DNA of 60,279 nt from an uncultured Bacteroides sp. (GTDB taxonomy: Bacteria > Bacteroidota > Bacteroidia > Bacteroidales > Bacteroidaceae). Shown one piece after another: positions 41,900 through 50,865 of this stretch (positions within the stretch are counted from its first letter, which is position 1; the number at the start of each line of letters is the position of its first letter). Position numbers and translations under genes: made by a program. The notes beneath the pieces were generated by a model that saw only the letters and a program-made list of their open reading frames with translations, did not search any database and was not told where the DNA came from. The stretch spans positions 29,668 to 89,946 of the forward strand of contig NZ_CAJTSC010000006.1 in NCBI RefSeq assembly GCF_910578895.1, given 5' to 3'.

Positions 41900-42937
41900 A
41901 TGAAAACGTTTCATATCTCCCGTCCCGACAAAGCTATCCGTCCGGCACTGCTTGATAAAATCAATAATCTGACCAAGCCGAAAGGTTCTTTAGGCACGCT
42001 GGAAAATCTTGCGCTACACATTGGGTTCATCCAGCAAACCTTATCTCCCACCCTGCAACATCCGCAAAACATTATCTTCGCTGCCGACCACGGCATTGTA
42101 GAAGAAGGTGTCAGCCTTTCACCCAAAGAAATCACCTGGCAGCAAATCAGTAATTTTCTTCACGGGGGTGCGGGTGTCAACTTCCTGTGCCGCCAACATG
42201 GATTTACACTAAAGATAGTGGACGCCGGAGTAGATTATGACTTACCCTATGAAAAAGGTATCATCAACATGAAAGTGCGCAAAGGCACACGAAGCTATCT
42301 GCACGAAGCGGCAATGACCGAAGAGGAAATGGAGCTTTGTCTTGAGCGGGGCGCCGAAGTAGTGCGCCATTGTCACGAAGAAGGCAGTAACATACTCAGC
42401 TTCGGGGAGATGGGAATAGGCAACACTTCTTCTTCTTCCTTATGGATGAACCGTTTCACCGGTATTCCGCTGAAAGAGTGTGTCGGTGCGGGAAGCGGGC
42501 TGGACGATGCGGGTATCCGCCATAAGTACGAAATACTGAAGCAGTCGTTGGACAATTATAAAGGAGACGGAACGCCGCGCGACATCATCCGCTATTTTGG
42601 CGGACTGGAAATGGTAATGGCAGTAGGTGCCATGCTGCAAGCCGCCGAACTGAAAATGATTATTCTGGTAGACGGATTTATCATGACAAACTGTATACTT
42701 GCCGCCTCCAAGTTATACCCCGAGGTGTTGGATTATGCCGTATTCGGACATTGTGGAGACGAGTGCGGACATAAACTTGTACTTGATTCATTGAACGCTA
42801 ATCCGTTATTGCACTTAGGATTAAGACTTGGAGAAGGTACGGGAGCAATCTGTGCATACCCCATTGTAGACTCGGCTGTGCGCATGATTAATGAAATGGA
42901 CAACTTTGCACACGCTTCCATTACCAAATACTTTTGA
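41900..42937 (+). CDS. cobT: Nicotinate-nucleotide--dimethylbenzimidazole phosphoribosyltransferase
   Basis: This 345-residue enzyme makes alpha-ribazole phosphate from the lower-ligand base and nicotinate mononucleotide. The N-terminal KPKGSLGTLE and the FAADHGIVEEGVS block are family hallmarks, and the proposed catalytic glutamate is in the C-terminal RLGEGTGA. It follows cobU by 25 bases. Which lower-ligand base the organism uses cannot be told from this sequence. Confidence 0.96.
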   Translation: MKTFHISRPDKAIRPALLDKINNLTKPKGSLGTLENLALHIGFIQQTLSPTLQHPQNIIFAADHGIVEEGVSLSPKEITWQQISNFLHGGAGVNFLCRQHGFTLKIVDAGVDYDLPYEKGIINMKVRKGTRSYLHEAAMTEEEMELCLERGAEVVRHCHEEGSNILSFGEMGIGNTSSSSLWMNRFTGIPLKECVGAGSGLDDAGIRHKYEILKQSLDNYKGDGTPRDIIRYFGGLEMVMAVGAMLQAAELKMIILVDGFIMTNCILAASKLYPEVLDYAVFGHCGDECGHKLVLDSLNANPLLHLGLRLGEGTGAICAYPIVDSAVRMINEMDNFAHASITKYF

Positions 42938-42984
42938 ATCCGAAAAACAATACTCCTGAACGGAAATCCTAAAAACAATATAAC

Positions 42985-43785
42985 ATGAATATACTGGCTG
43001 CATTTATCTTCTTCACACGGTTGCCTTTTTGGAAAGTCAAGGAAGTGCCCGCCGAATGCTTCAAACACGTAGTGCCCTACTGGCCGCTTGCCGGTTGGCT
43101 GACGGGAGGCATCATGGCAGGCACACTATGGTTGACCGGACAGATGCTGCCCGTATCCCTTGCCTGGATTATGGCTATCATTGCCCGCCTGCTTGCTACG
43201 GGATGCCTGCATGAGGACGGATTGGCGGATTTTTTGGACGGTTTCGGTGGCGGCACCACCCGTGAGCGCACACTCGCCATCATGAAAGACTCCCATATAG
43301 GAAGCTACGGAGTTATCGGATTGATATTCTACTTCTTGCTGTTGCTTCAAATGCGCAATCTTCCTCTGAATTTCCTTTGTATCCTCGTCTTCTGCGGCGA
43401 CTGCTGGTCTAAGTTCTGCGCATCCCAACTTATCAACTACCTGCCGTACGCCCGAAAGGAAGAAGACAGCAAGGCAAAAGTTGTATATAACCGTATGAAT
43501 CTGAAAGAGCTGATATCGGCATTTGCCTGCGGATTAATACCGCTCGTCTTGCTCCTGCCCGTAAAGATGTGGGCTGCCTCCCTCTTCCCGTTACTTACAT
43601 TCGTACTGCTATGCCGCCTTATGAAACGCCGCTTGCAGGGATATACGGGTGATTGTTGCGGAGCGACCTTCCTGCTTTGCGAACTTTCGTTCTACACAGG
43701 CAGCCTTGTGATGATTTATATCTATGCAGGCTATGGCATTGATTTTCTAACGGAATATGTCTCCGTTCCTTTTTATTTTCATTAA
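42985..43785 (+). CDS. cobS: Adenosylcobinamide-GDP ribazoletransferase (cobalamin synthase)
   Basis: This 266-residue inner-membrane enzyme joins AdoCbi-GDP to alpha-ribazole (phosphate). It begins FIFFTRLPFW as expected, has several membrane helices, and carries the metal-binding stretch ATGCLHEDGLADFLDGFGGG (residues 71-90, in part shown) typical of CobS. It follows cobT by 47 bases. Confidence 0.95.
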   Translation: MNILAAFIFFTRLPFWKVKEVPAECFKHVVPYWPLAGWLTGGIMAGTLWLTGQMLPVSLAWIMAIIARLLATGCLHEDGLADFLDGFGGGTTRERTLAIMKDSHIGSYGVIGLIFYFLLLLQMRNLPLNFLCILVFCGDCWSKFCASQLINYLPYARKEEDSKAKVVYNRMNLKELISAFACGLIPLVLLLPVKMWAASLFPLLTFVLLCRLMKRRLQGYTGDCCGATFLLCELSFYTGSLVMIYIYAGYGIDFLTEYVSVPFYFH

Positions 43786-43803
43786 ACATTTAACCTGAAA
43801 GTT

Positions 43804-44334
43804 ATGGAAATCATACTGATTCGCCACACCTCTGTCGATGTGCCTCCCGGTGTATGCTACGGGCAAACGGATGTTCCTTTACAGCCGACCTTTGAGCAGG
43901 AAGCTGCGGTTACGAAAGAGAACCTGAAAGCCTTTTTACCTTTCTGCCATGTATATACCAGTCCGCTTACGCGTTGTACACGACTTGCCACTTACTGCGG
44001 CTATCCCGATGCGGAACGGGATAAACGGATTATGGAAATTAATTTCGGTGATTGGGAAATGAAACCTTTCGATTGCAATGACGACCCACGGCTACAGGAA
44101 TGGTATGCCGACTATCTGAATGTAGCGGCTACGGGCGGCGAATCATTTGCCATGCAATACCAGCGTGTCAGCCGCTTCTTCAACGAACTGAAAGAAAAGC
44201 CCTATCAACGGGTAGCCGTCTTTGCACACGGCGGTGTCTTGATTTGCGCGCAAATATATGCCGGTATCATCAAGCCTGAAGAAGCATTCGGCGCATTGAC
44301 ACCTTATGGCGGAATCATCAGGATTGTCCTTTAA
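43804..44334 (+). CDS. cobC: Alpha-ribazole-5'-phosphate phosphatase (histidine phosphatase family)
   Basis: This 176-residue phosphatase has the RH motif in LIRHTSVDVPPGVCYG and the second histidine in VFAHGG. It should remove the 5'-phosphate from alpha-ribazole phosphate or cobalamin phosphate. Last gene of the plus-strand cob unit, 18 bases after cobS. Its stop is only 15 bases from the end of cbiB on the other strand, with no clear terminator between. Confidence 0.9.
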   Translation: MEIILIRHTSVDVPPGVCYGQTDVPLQPTFEQEAAVTKENLKAFLPFCHVYTSPLTRCTRLATYCGYPDAERDKRIMEINFGDWEMKPFDCNDDPRLQEWYADYLNVAATGGESFAMQYQRVSRFFNELKEKPYQRVAVFAHGGVLICAQIYAGIIKPEEAFGALTPYGGIIRIVL

Positions 44335-44349
44335 AATATAAACAAGCTC

Positions 44350-45327
44350 TTAAAGAAAGAAGGGACCATACATGCAAGTGGCAGTCGCAATAACGATAAT
44401 TATCATCATCCGTTCTACATTGCGATTAATACGTATGGCAACTTGCATATCTTCGGTTGTCAAAGTTCGTTCATTGTCACCTATATAGGGTTTCCATACT
44501 TCCTCGCCAAAATAATAGTGGGGACCACCGAAACGACAATTCAATATTCCGGCAAGTGCCGCTTCCGGATAGCCGGAATTGGGACTGGCATGCCGGCTAC
44601 CATATTTCCCGACAAAAAACAACAATGAAAATCTGCCGGAAACCATTACCATGAGAAAAGCTGTCAGGCGGGCGGGAATATAGTTGGCTACATCATCCAA
44701 ACGTGCCGCAAAACGACCGAACCGACGGTAACGTTCATTCTTATACCCTATCATGGAGTCGAGCGTGTTCACCATCTTATAAGCAAGCATTCCCGGAACG
44801 CCTAACAGAATATACCAAAATAACGGAGCGATAACACCGTCACTCAAATTCTCCGCCAATGTCTCCAACGCCGCCGTACGGATTTCCCGAACAGATAGTT
44901 CGGAAGTATCACGCCCTACGATACGTGCCACCTGTTTCCTGCCTTCTTCCGGTGAACGGTCTACGGCATTAAATACCTCGCAGACTTCACGCACCAAAGT
45001 AGTACCTGCCAGACAATAGAATATGAACAACACCTGCATAGCCAAAAGCAAACCGGAAGAATAGTACGCAGCCAAACGCAGTAAGAACAGAGTGAGCAGA
45101 TAAACGCCTGCTACAAGCATCGATGAAACGACAGCCCCTTTCAGAAAACGGGCATTCCCTTTATTCAAACGATGTTCACAGAAAGAGATAGCTTTACCAA
45201 AAGCTATCACCGGATGCGGCAACCAAACAGGGTCGCCCAGCCAATAATCAAGTAACCACGCCGTGAGCAATGGCAGGTTCAAATTAAAAGCAATACCTAA
45301 AATAATGATTATCTCTTCCATAAGCAT
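44350..45327 (-). CDS. cbiB: Adenosylcobinamide-phosphate synthase
   Basis: This 325-residue membrane protein attaches aminopropanol phosphate to adenosylcobyric acid. Family signatures are LLDYWLGDPVWLPHPV near residue 25, ETLAENLSDGVIAPLFWY (about 153-170) and MVNTLDSMIGYKNERY (about 182-197). A start two codons later (45321) is possible. It is the last gene of the long minus-strand men/cob transcript, 37 bases after cobD, and receives the product of cobD. Confidence 0.95.
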   Translation of the reverse strand: MLMEEIIIILGIAFNLNLPLLTAWLLDYWLGDPVWLPHPVIAFGKAISFCEHRLNKGNARFLKGAVVSSMLVAGVYLLTLFLLRLAAYYSSGLLLAMQVLFIFYCLAGTTLVREVCEVFNAVDRSPEEGRKQVARIVGRDTSELSVREIRTAALETLAENLSDGVIAPLFWYILLGVPGMLAYKMVNTLDSMIGYKNERYRRFGRFAARLDDVANYIPARLTAFLMVMVSGRFSLLFFVGKYGSRHASPNSGYPEAALAGILNCRFGGPHYYFGEEVWKPYIGDNERTLTTEDMQVAIRINRNVERMMIIIVIATATCMYGPFFL

Positions 45328-45364
45328 AATACGTTAATCGGAGTTTAGACACACACTTCCAACT

Positions 45365-46396
45365 TCAGATTTGCATAAATTCCGTTATCGCTGCCACCAA
45401 CCTGTCATTCTCTTCGGGAGTTTGTGTGGCTATGCGGAAAAACTGTTCGTTCAGACCTGCAAAATTGGACGCGTCCCGAATAAGTATGCCATGTTGCCCG
45501 GCAAGATACTTTTTCAAGGCAGATGCCTTACCCACACGAAGCTGTATCAGCATAAAGTGCGTCTGCGTGTCCCAAACATCCAAACCGCCTACAGCCTTAA
45601 GCGCCTTGCCCAAACGTGCCGTTTCCTGCAAGTAGGCAGTCACATCCAATGGTTCGGACAAATCATTCTCCAACAGGAAAAGCCCCGCTTCGATGGCAAG
45701 CCGGTTGACCGACCAAGGCATACGGTTGGTACGTAACCGTTCCAACAAACCGGAATCACCTGTCACATATCCAAGCCGTAAACCGGGAATCGCATACCTT
45801 TTCGTCATGGAATGCAGCAATAGTACATTCGGATATGTTACCGCCTCTGCCGGAGAAAAGAGCGGACACAACGTAAAGAACTCGTAGGATTGGTCTATAA
45901 TAAAACAAACCTGCGGATTATGTTCAATCAATCCGCGCATATACTCTTTATCAATTACCGTTCCTGTAGGATTGTTGGGATTACAAATCCACAACATCCG
46001 CACATCATCCGGCAGGCGATAACCTCCTTGTTCCTCCGGTAACCGATAGAGCGACCCCACCCGATGTCCGTGCATACGGCAGGCATCCGCATACTCGCTG
46101 AAAGTGGGTTGCAGGATTGCCGTATTTGTTCCCCGGAAAGTCTGTGCAAGGAGATATATAGCCTCTGTCGCACCGTTAGTCACACAAACAGTACCGGACG
46201 GCAGATGATAGCGCGAAGCTATACGCGCTTCCAATGTATAAGGTTCCGGTTCGGGATAATTACTTATCTCCCCGATACATTCGCACAGATGGGTTTTCAA
46301 CCGGGAAAGATTTATCTTGCTATAAATGTTAGAACTAAAATTAGCCGTTAGCGGACGACTGAATTTATAAGCATCGTCTCCGTGTCCGTCAATCAT
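45365..46396 (-). CDS. cobD: Threonine-phosphate decarboxylase (CobD-like PLP enzyme)
   Basis: This 343-residue fold-type I PLP enzyme should convert L-threonine-phosphate to aminopropanol phosphate for the cobalamin side chain. It begins HGDDAYKF, and has NGATEAIY, CNPNNPTGT and the PLP lysine in HSMTKRYAIPGLRLGY. The N-terminus GHGDD and its location between cobQ and cbiB support CobD over histidinol-phosphate aminotransferase, a close relative. The gap after the MenE-CobQ gene is 13 bases. Confidence 0.88.
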   Translation of the reverse strand: MIDGHGDDAYKFSRPLTANFSSNIYSKINLSRLKTHLCECIGEISNYPEPEPYTLEARIASRYHLPSGTVCVTNGATEAIYLLAQTFRGTNTAILQPTFSEYADACRMHGHRVGSLYRLPEEQGGYRLPDDVRMLWICNPNNPTGTVIDKEYMRGLIEHNPQVCFIIDQSYEFFTLCPLFSPAEAVTYPNVLLLHSMTKRYAIPGLRLGYVTGDSGLLERLRTNRMPWSVNRLAIEAGLFLLENDLSEPLDVTAYLQETARLGKALKAVGGLDVWDTQTHFMLIQLRVGKASALKKYLAGQHGILIRDASNFAGLNEQFFRIATQTPEENDRLVAAITEFMQI

Positions 46397-46409
46397 ATCT
46401 TGTCCGATT

Positions 46410-48986
46410 TTAATTATTTCCCGTCAATATCTTATAAATAAGCGGCATGTTGACATGCTGCCGCACGTGGTCGGCAAGTTTATCATACTGTTCTTCCTTA
46501 AACTGCCGATAGTCAAACGTTCCTGCCGTTCCCGATAATTTATCGGTAAACGGTTCAAGCAGAAAGTCAATAAATTCCGAATTATCAAGAATGCCATGAA
46601 TGTAAGTCCCCATACATGTACGGTCTACAATATATCCGTCATGCTGCCCGTCTTCCAATTGGTTCAATGGAGAAACGCAAACTCCCTCTGCAGGTACAGT
46701 ACTGCCCATGTGTATTTCGTAGCCGGACAGAGGAAATTCCAATTTTCCATTTCCAATTAATTTGAATCGTACTTGCCTTGTCACCTTCTCTCCTGTCATC
46801 CTTGTACATACAGGCAGCAGTCCGAGACCGGGCAATCGTTCTATGTCTCCCTCTACATGGTTTGGATCAAGCACTTCCTGTCCCATCAGTTGATAACCGC
46901 CGCAAATCCCCAAGACGGTAGCACCCTCGCGATGAGCACGAACAACGGCTTGTGCCACTCCGTTACGGCGGAGTTCATAAAGATCATCAAGAGTGTTTTT
47001 ACTGCCGGGCAGAATGATTATATCCGCTTTCGCCAGTTCATCCGTATTATTGGTATAGAAAAGATGTACGCGAGGGTCACGTTCCAGTACATTAAAATCT
47101 GTAAAATTACTGAGATGACGTAAAAGAACCACCGCTATATTCACCTTACCTTGTTCTGCCTGCAAGGATTTAGAAGCAAGGACAAGGGAGTCTTCTTCCT
47201 CGATATATATATCTTTATAATAGGGAACCACCCCCACTACCGGAATTCCGCACAGTTCTTCCAACATCTTGACACCGGACTCGAACAGGCGTATGTCTCC
47301 CCGGAACTTATTGATAAGAATACCTTTGACATGTTTACGTTCTTCGGGAGTAAGCAACATCACCGAGCCGTACACACTGGCAAAAACGCCACCACGGTCA
47401 ATATCCGCTACCAGGATAACATCGGCACCGGCATACATCGCCATAGGAAGATTCACGAGATCCACCTCTCTCAGATTAATCTCGGAAATACTTCCCGCGC
47501 CTTCTAAAACAACAGGATTATATTTCTGAGCAAGACGGTCATAGGCCGTACAAACTTCCCTGCGTAACTCCTCACGTCCTTCCTTGCGGAAATAGTCGTA
47601 TGCGCCACGGCTACCGATAGACCGACCGTTCAATATCACCTGCGAAGTTTGGTCCGACTGGGGTTTTAACAACAACGGATTCATGTCCGTATGGCACAAC
47701 ACACCGGCAGCTTCCGCTTGTACGGCTTGTGCACGCCCTATTTCCAACCCTTCGGGAGTGGCATACGAGTTAAGAGCCATGTTCTGTGCCTTGAATGGGG
47801 CAGGCTGATGTCCGTCCTGTTTGAATATGCGGCAAAAAGCGGCAGTTATAATGCTTTTACCAACATCACTGCCGGTTCCGGCAAACATCAGAGGATGAAG
47901 TTGTTTCATTTGTTGAGCTAAAATGCGACACCCGGCACGGTCAACCTTGCCGTTCTCCGTTTGCGGTATCAATTCTGTTATAAAGATATGTTTAGGACGA
48001 TGATATGTTTCCAATACCGGCTGCAACTTACTTTGCAATTCTTTGATATCCTGCTGTCCGGCTATCAGCAGAGTGAGTGCTTGCCCCAAACGCAAATCGG
48101 GAACTGAAGTAACAACAAAAGGTGCAGGAATAAACGGCCGGAGTTTCTTCTCCATTTCCTCTGCCTGTATCTTGATTCCGCCGCTATTAATGACGTTATC
48201 TTTCCGCCCTGCGATAGTAAAACTTCCATCAGGGTAGATACAAGCGATATCATTAGTCTGTAAAACATCATCACAAACCAAAGGAGCTTTCACGACCAAT
48301 GTATCATCGGCAGATAAAGACAACTCAACCGAAGGAAAAGGATGATAGTGTCGGGAAGCAGTATCTCCGTTCAGACGGCGTAAGGCAATATGAGACAATG
48401 TTTCCGTCATTCCATACGTAGAATAGACCGCTGTCGGAAGAGTTCTTATTTCCGCTTCCAAACTATCGTCTACCGCCCCGCCACCGATAATCAGGATATC
48501 CATCTGCTTCAACCTCGCCTTCTCTTCAGGAACACGAAGCGTATTATAAACCTGCAAAGGAACCATCGCCGCAAACTTCAAGGGTACTTCTATATCGGAA
48601 AGAGGATGACCGGAAGCCGGACGTACTATAAGATTCAGCCCTGCTACCAAAGAACGTACCACCATCATCATCGCCCCTATATAACGAAGGTTCATGCACA
48701 GCAAAGCAGTATCTCCCGTTTGCAGATTCAAAAATTCACAAGTAAGGCGCGCACTTTGCATCATCCGGTCTTTACGCACCACCAACGCTTTCGGAATACC
48801 CGTGGATCCTGAAGTACGGACGGTGATAACCGGAGAAGCGTTAAACCATTCATTCAAGAAAAGATACAAATCCCATAAAGCAGGCTGACAGTTCCCTGTC
48901 CCTTCCGCCACAAGCCGGGATATATCCTCGGGAGTATACTCTTTTCCTTCCAACAGCAGGCGCTGACGTTGCCGGTCGAATATCAT
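46410..48986 (-). CDS. menE-cobQ: Fused O-succinylbenzoate-CoA ligase / cobyric acid synthase (MenE-CobQ)
   Basis: This single 858-codon frame encodes two enzymes of different pathways. Residues 1 to about 358 are a short MenE (AMP-forming ligase) with TVRTSGSTGIPK, STYGMTET, the IAGRKDNVI hinge and the catalytic lysine in ENGKVDRAG. Residues 360-858 are CobQ (glutamine amidotransferase for adenosylcobyric acid) with P-loop GTGSDVGKS, nucleophile Cys in GICGGYQLMG and the histidine of GTYIHGILD. The junction is AQQ-M360-KQLHPLMF: M360 (codon at 47909-47907) is just where free-standing CobQ proteins start, and no stop codon separates the parts. Internal initiation there could also yield free CobQ of 499 residues. 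It lies 9 bases after menC and 13 before cobD. Confidence 0.9.
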   Translation of the reverse strand: MIFDRQRQRLLLEGKEYTPEDISRLVAEGTGNCQPALWDLYLFLNEWFNASPVITVRTSGSTGIPKALVVRKDRMMQSARLTCEFLNLQTGDTALLCMNLRYIGAMMMVVRSLVAGLNLIVRPASGHPLSDIEVPLKFAAMVPLQVYNTLRVPEEKARLKQMDILIIGGGAVDDSLEAEIRTLPTAVYSTYGMTETLSHIALRRLNGDTASRHYHPFPSVELSLSADDTLVVKAPLVCDDVLQTNDIACIYPDGSFTIAGRKDNVINSGGIKIQAEEMEKKLRPFIPAPFVVTSVPDLRLGQALTLLIAGQQDIKELQSKLQPVLETYHRPKHIFITELIPQTENGKVDRAGCRILAQQMKQLHPLMFAGTGSDVGKSIITAAFCRIFKQDGHQPAPFKAQNMALNSYATPEGLEIGRAQAVQAEAAGVLCHTDMNPLLLKPQSDQTSQVILNGRSIGSRGAYDYFRKEGREELRREVCTAYDRLAQKYNPVVLEGAGSISEINLREVDLVNLPMAMYAGADVILVADIDRGGVFASVYGSVMLLTPEERKHVKGILINKFRGDIRLFESGVKMLEELCGIPVVGVVPYYKDIYIEEEDSLVLASKSLQAEQGKVNIAVVLLRHLSNFTDFNVLERDPRVHLFYTNNTDELAKADIIILPGSKNTLDDLYELRRNGVAQAVVRAHREGATVLGICGGYQLMGQEVLDPNHVEGDIERLPGLGLLPVCTRMTGEKVTRQVRFKLIGNGKLEFPLSGYEIHMGSTVPAEGVCVSPLNQLEDGQHDGYIVDRTCMGTYIHGILDNSEFIDFLLEPFTDKLSGTAGTFDYRQFKEEQYDKLADHVRQHVNMPLIYKILTGNN

Positions 48987-48995
48987 TGAATACCT

Positions 48996-50030
48996 TTAAA
49001 TATCATCATTACAAAACCATAAACAATCTTTTCTTATCTCAAGAGGCATCTTTACATTGTCCGTAAAAAGCTGTCCGGTTCCCAAGCCCTGAGGTAACGG
49101 ATTATCGAATGTGGCACACCATTGGGCAATGGCATTCAAGCCGATATTCGACTCCAAAGCAGAAGTAATCCACCAACCGATATGCCGTTGTTCCGCTTCG
49201 GCAATCCACTCGTTTCCTCCGCATATCCCTCCATGAAGAGAAGGTTTGAGAACAATATATTGTGGATTGATAACCGAAAGTAATTTCCGTTTCCCTTCTG
49301 GTGTATTGCATCCTATCAGTTCCTCATCCAAAGCTATCGGCAACGGAGATTGGGAAACAAGACGCGCCAATTCTTCCCACTGCCCCGCACGGATAGGCTG
49401 CTCGATAGAGTGCAAGTCCAATTCGGACAAGCGCTTCAACTTCTCCATTACATCCGATGGAGAAAAAGCGCCGTTAGCATCCACACGCAATTCTATCTCC
49501 TTAGCGGAGAAATGAGTACGAATATGACGAAGCAAAGCCAATTCCTCCTCAAAGTTGATAGCGCCAATCTTCAGTTTGATACAACGGAATCCGGCTGTCA
49601 TCTTTTCCTCTATCCGGGAGAGCATCTTGTCAAAGTCTCCCATCCAGATAAGCCCGTTTATCGGAATTCCTGCCTGTCCTTGCGAGAAAGCCGTATCATA
49701 CAATGCCCAACTGCCTGTCCGAAAATGCCGGACGGCAATTTCCAATCCAAACAGAATGGAAGGATAATCACGTAAAGAATTCACATCCGGTTCTCCCCCA
49801 CACTCTTCAAACTGACGGCAAGCCTTTGCGAGTATCTTTTCGTAATCGGGACAGTCATCGCAGCTCAATGCCGGCAAAGGAGCACACTCGCCTATTCCTA
49901 CCCTGCCCGGATAGTCGGGAGAGGTCAGATGAAGATACCACACTTTCCGTGTCGTGTACACCCCCCGGGAAGTTCCCGCCGGTTGCTTAAAGTGCAGTAA
50001 CCGGGGAATAATCTCTATCCTGTAATTCAT
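48996..50030 (-). CDS. menC: O-succinylbenzoate synthase
   Basis: This 344-residue enolase-superfamily enzyme dehydrates SHCHC to o-succinylbenzoate in menaquinone synthesis. The catalytic lysines are in CIKLKIG, metal-binding acids in RVDANGAF, IEQP and DEELIG, and the second lysine in VLKPSLHGG. I use the ATG at 50030 (MNYRIEIIPRLLHF); a longer open frame to 50114 would overlap menB and adds no family sequence. It follows menB by seven bases. Confidence 0.93.
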   Translation of the reverse strand: MNYRIEIIPRLLHFKQPAGTSRGVYTTRKVWYLHLTSPDYPGRVGIGECAPLPALSCDDCPDYEKILAKACRQFEECGGEPDVNSLRDYPSILFGLEIAVRHFRTGSWALYDTAFSQGQAGIPINGLIWMGDFDKMLSRIEEKMTAGFRCIKLKIGAINFEEELALLRHIRTHFSAKEIELRVDANGAFSPSDVMEKLKRLSELDLHSIEQPIRAGQWEELARLVSQSPLPIALDEELIGCNTPEGKRKLLSVINPQYIVLKPSLHGGICGGNEWIAEAEQRHIGWWITSALESNIGLNAIAQWCATFDNPLPQGLGTGQLFTDNVKMPLEIRKDCLWFCNDDI

Positions 50031-50037
50031 TACGAAA

Positions 50038-50862
50038 TCAAGGAAACTTGGGATATTGCTTGAAGTTCGGTTTACGCTTCTCCAAAAACGCATTCTTCCC
50101 CTCCTGAGCCTCATCCGTCAGGTAATACAGCAATGTCGCGTCGCCTGCCAATTCCTGAATACCGGACTGCCCGTCCAATTCCGCATTCAGTCCTGCCTTA
50201 ATCATGCGCAAAGCCAACGGGCTAAGCAACATCATTTCTTCCGCCCATTGCACATATTCATCTTCCAGCTTCTCCAAAGGTACTACCTTATTAACCAATC
50301 CCATTTCCAATGCTTCCTGCGCATTGTATTTCCGGCAGAGAAACCAGATTTCACGCGCTTTCTTCTGACCTACCACACGCGCCAGATAAGATGCGCCAAA
50401 TCCTGCATCAAAACTTCCCACACGCGGACCTGTCTGCCCGAAAATGGCATTCTCCGAAGCGATAGACAAATCACATACCACATGGAGCACGTGTCCGCCA
50501 CCGATGGCAAAACCGTTTACGGCAGCAATCACAGGCTTCGGAATACTACGGATTTGTTTCTGCACATCCAATACACTCAAACGGGGAACACCGTCCTTGC
50601 CGATATATCCACCACGTCCTTTCACGTTCTGATCGCCTCCCGAACAAAAAGCTTTGTCTCCGGCTCCGGTAATGACAATCACACTAATATCCGCTTCCTC
50701 GCGGCAAATACGCAACGCGTCACTCATTTCGGCCGTAGTAGTCGGAGTAAACGCGTTTCGGTAACGTTCGCGGTTGATAGTGATACGGGCAATTCCGTTA
50801 TAGTAATCAAAAAGAATATCTTCATATTCCCTGATGGTTGTCCATTCTCTTTGTGTCAGCAT
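50038..50862 (-). CDS. menB: 1,4-dihydroxy-2-naphthoyl-CoA synthase
   Basis: This 274-residue crotonase-fold enzyme closes the naphthoquinone ring from o-succinylbenzoyl-CoA. Typical motifs are ARITINRERYRNAF, the oxyanion-hole stretch SGGDQNVKG and AVNGFAIGGGH, and the DAGFGASYLARVVG block. The conserved C-terminal EKRKPNFKQYPKFP is diagnostic for MenB. It comes three bases after menD. Confidence 0.97.
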   Translation of the reverse strand: MLTQREWTTIREYEDILFDYYNGIARITINRERYRNAFTPTTTAEMSDALRICREEADISVIVITGAGDKAFCSGGDQNVKGRGGYIGKDGVPRLSVLDVQKQIRSIPKPVIAAVNGFAIGGGHVLHVVCDLSIASENAIFGQTGPRVGSFDAGFGASYLARVVGQKKAREIWFLCRKYNAQEALEMGLVNKVVPLEKLEDEYVQWAEEMMLLSPLALRMIKAGLNAELDGQSGIQELAGDATLLYYLTDEAQEGKNAFLEKRKPNFKQYPKFP

Positions 50863-50865
50863 AAT

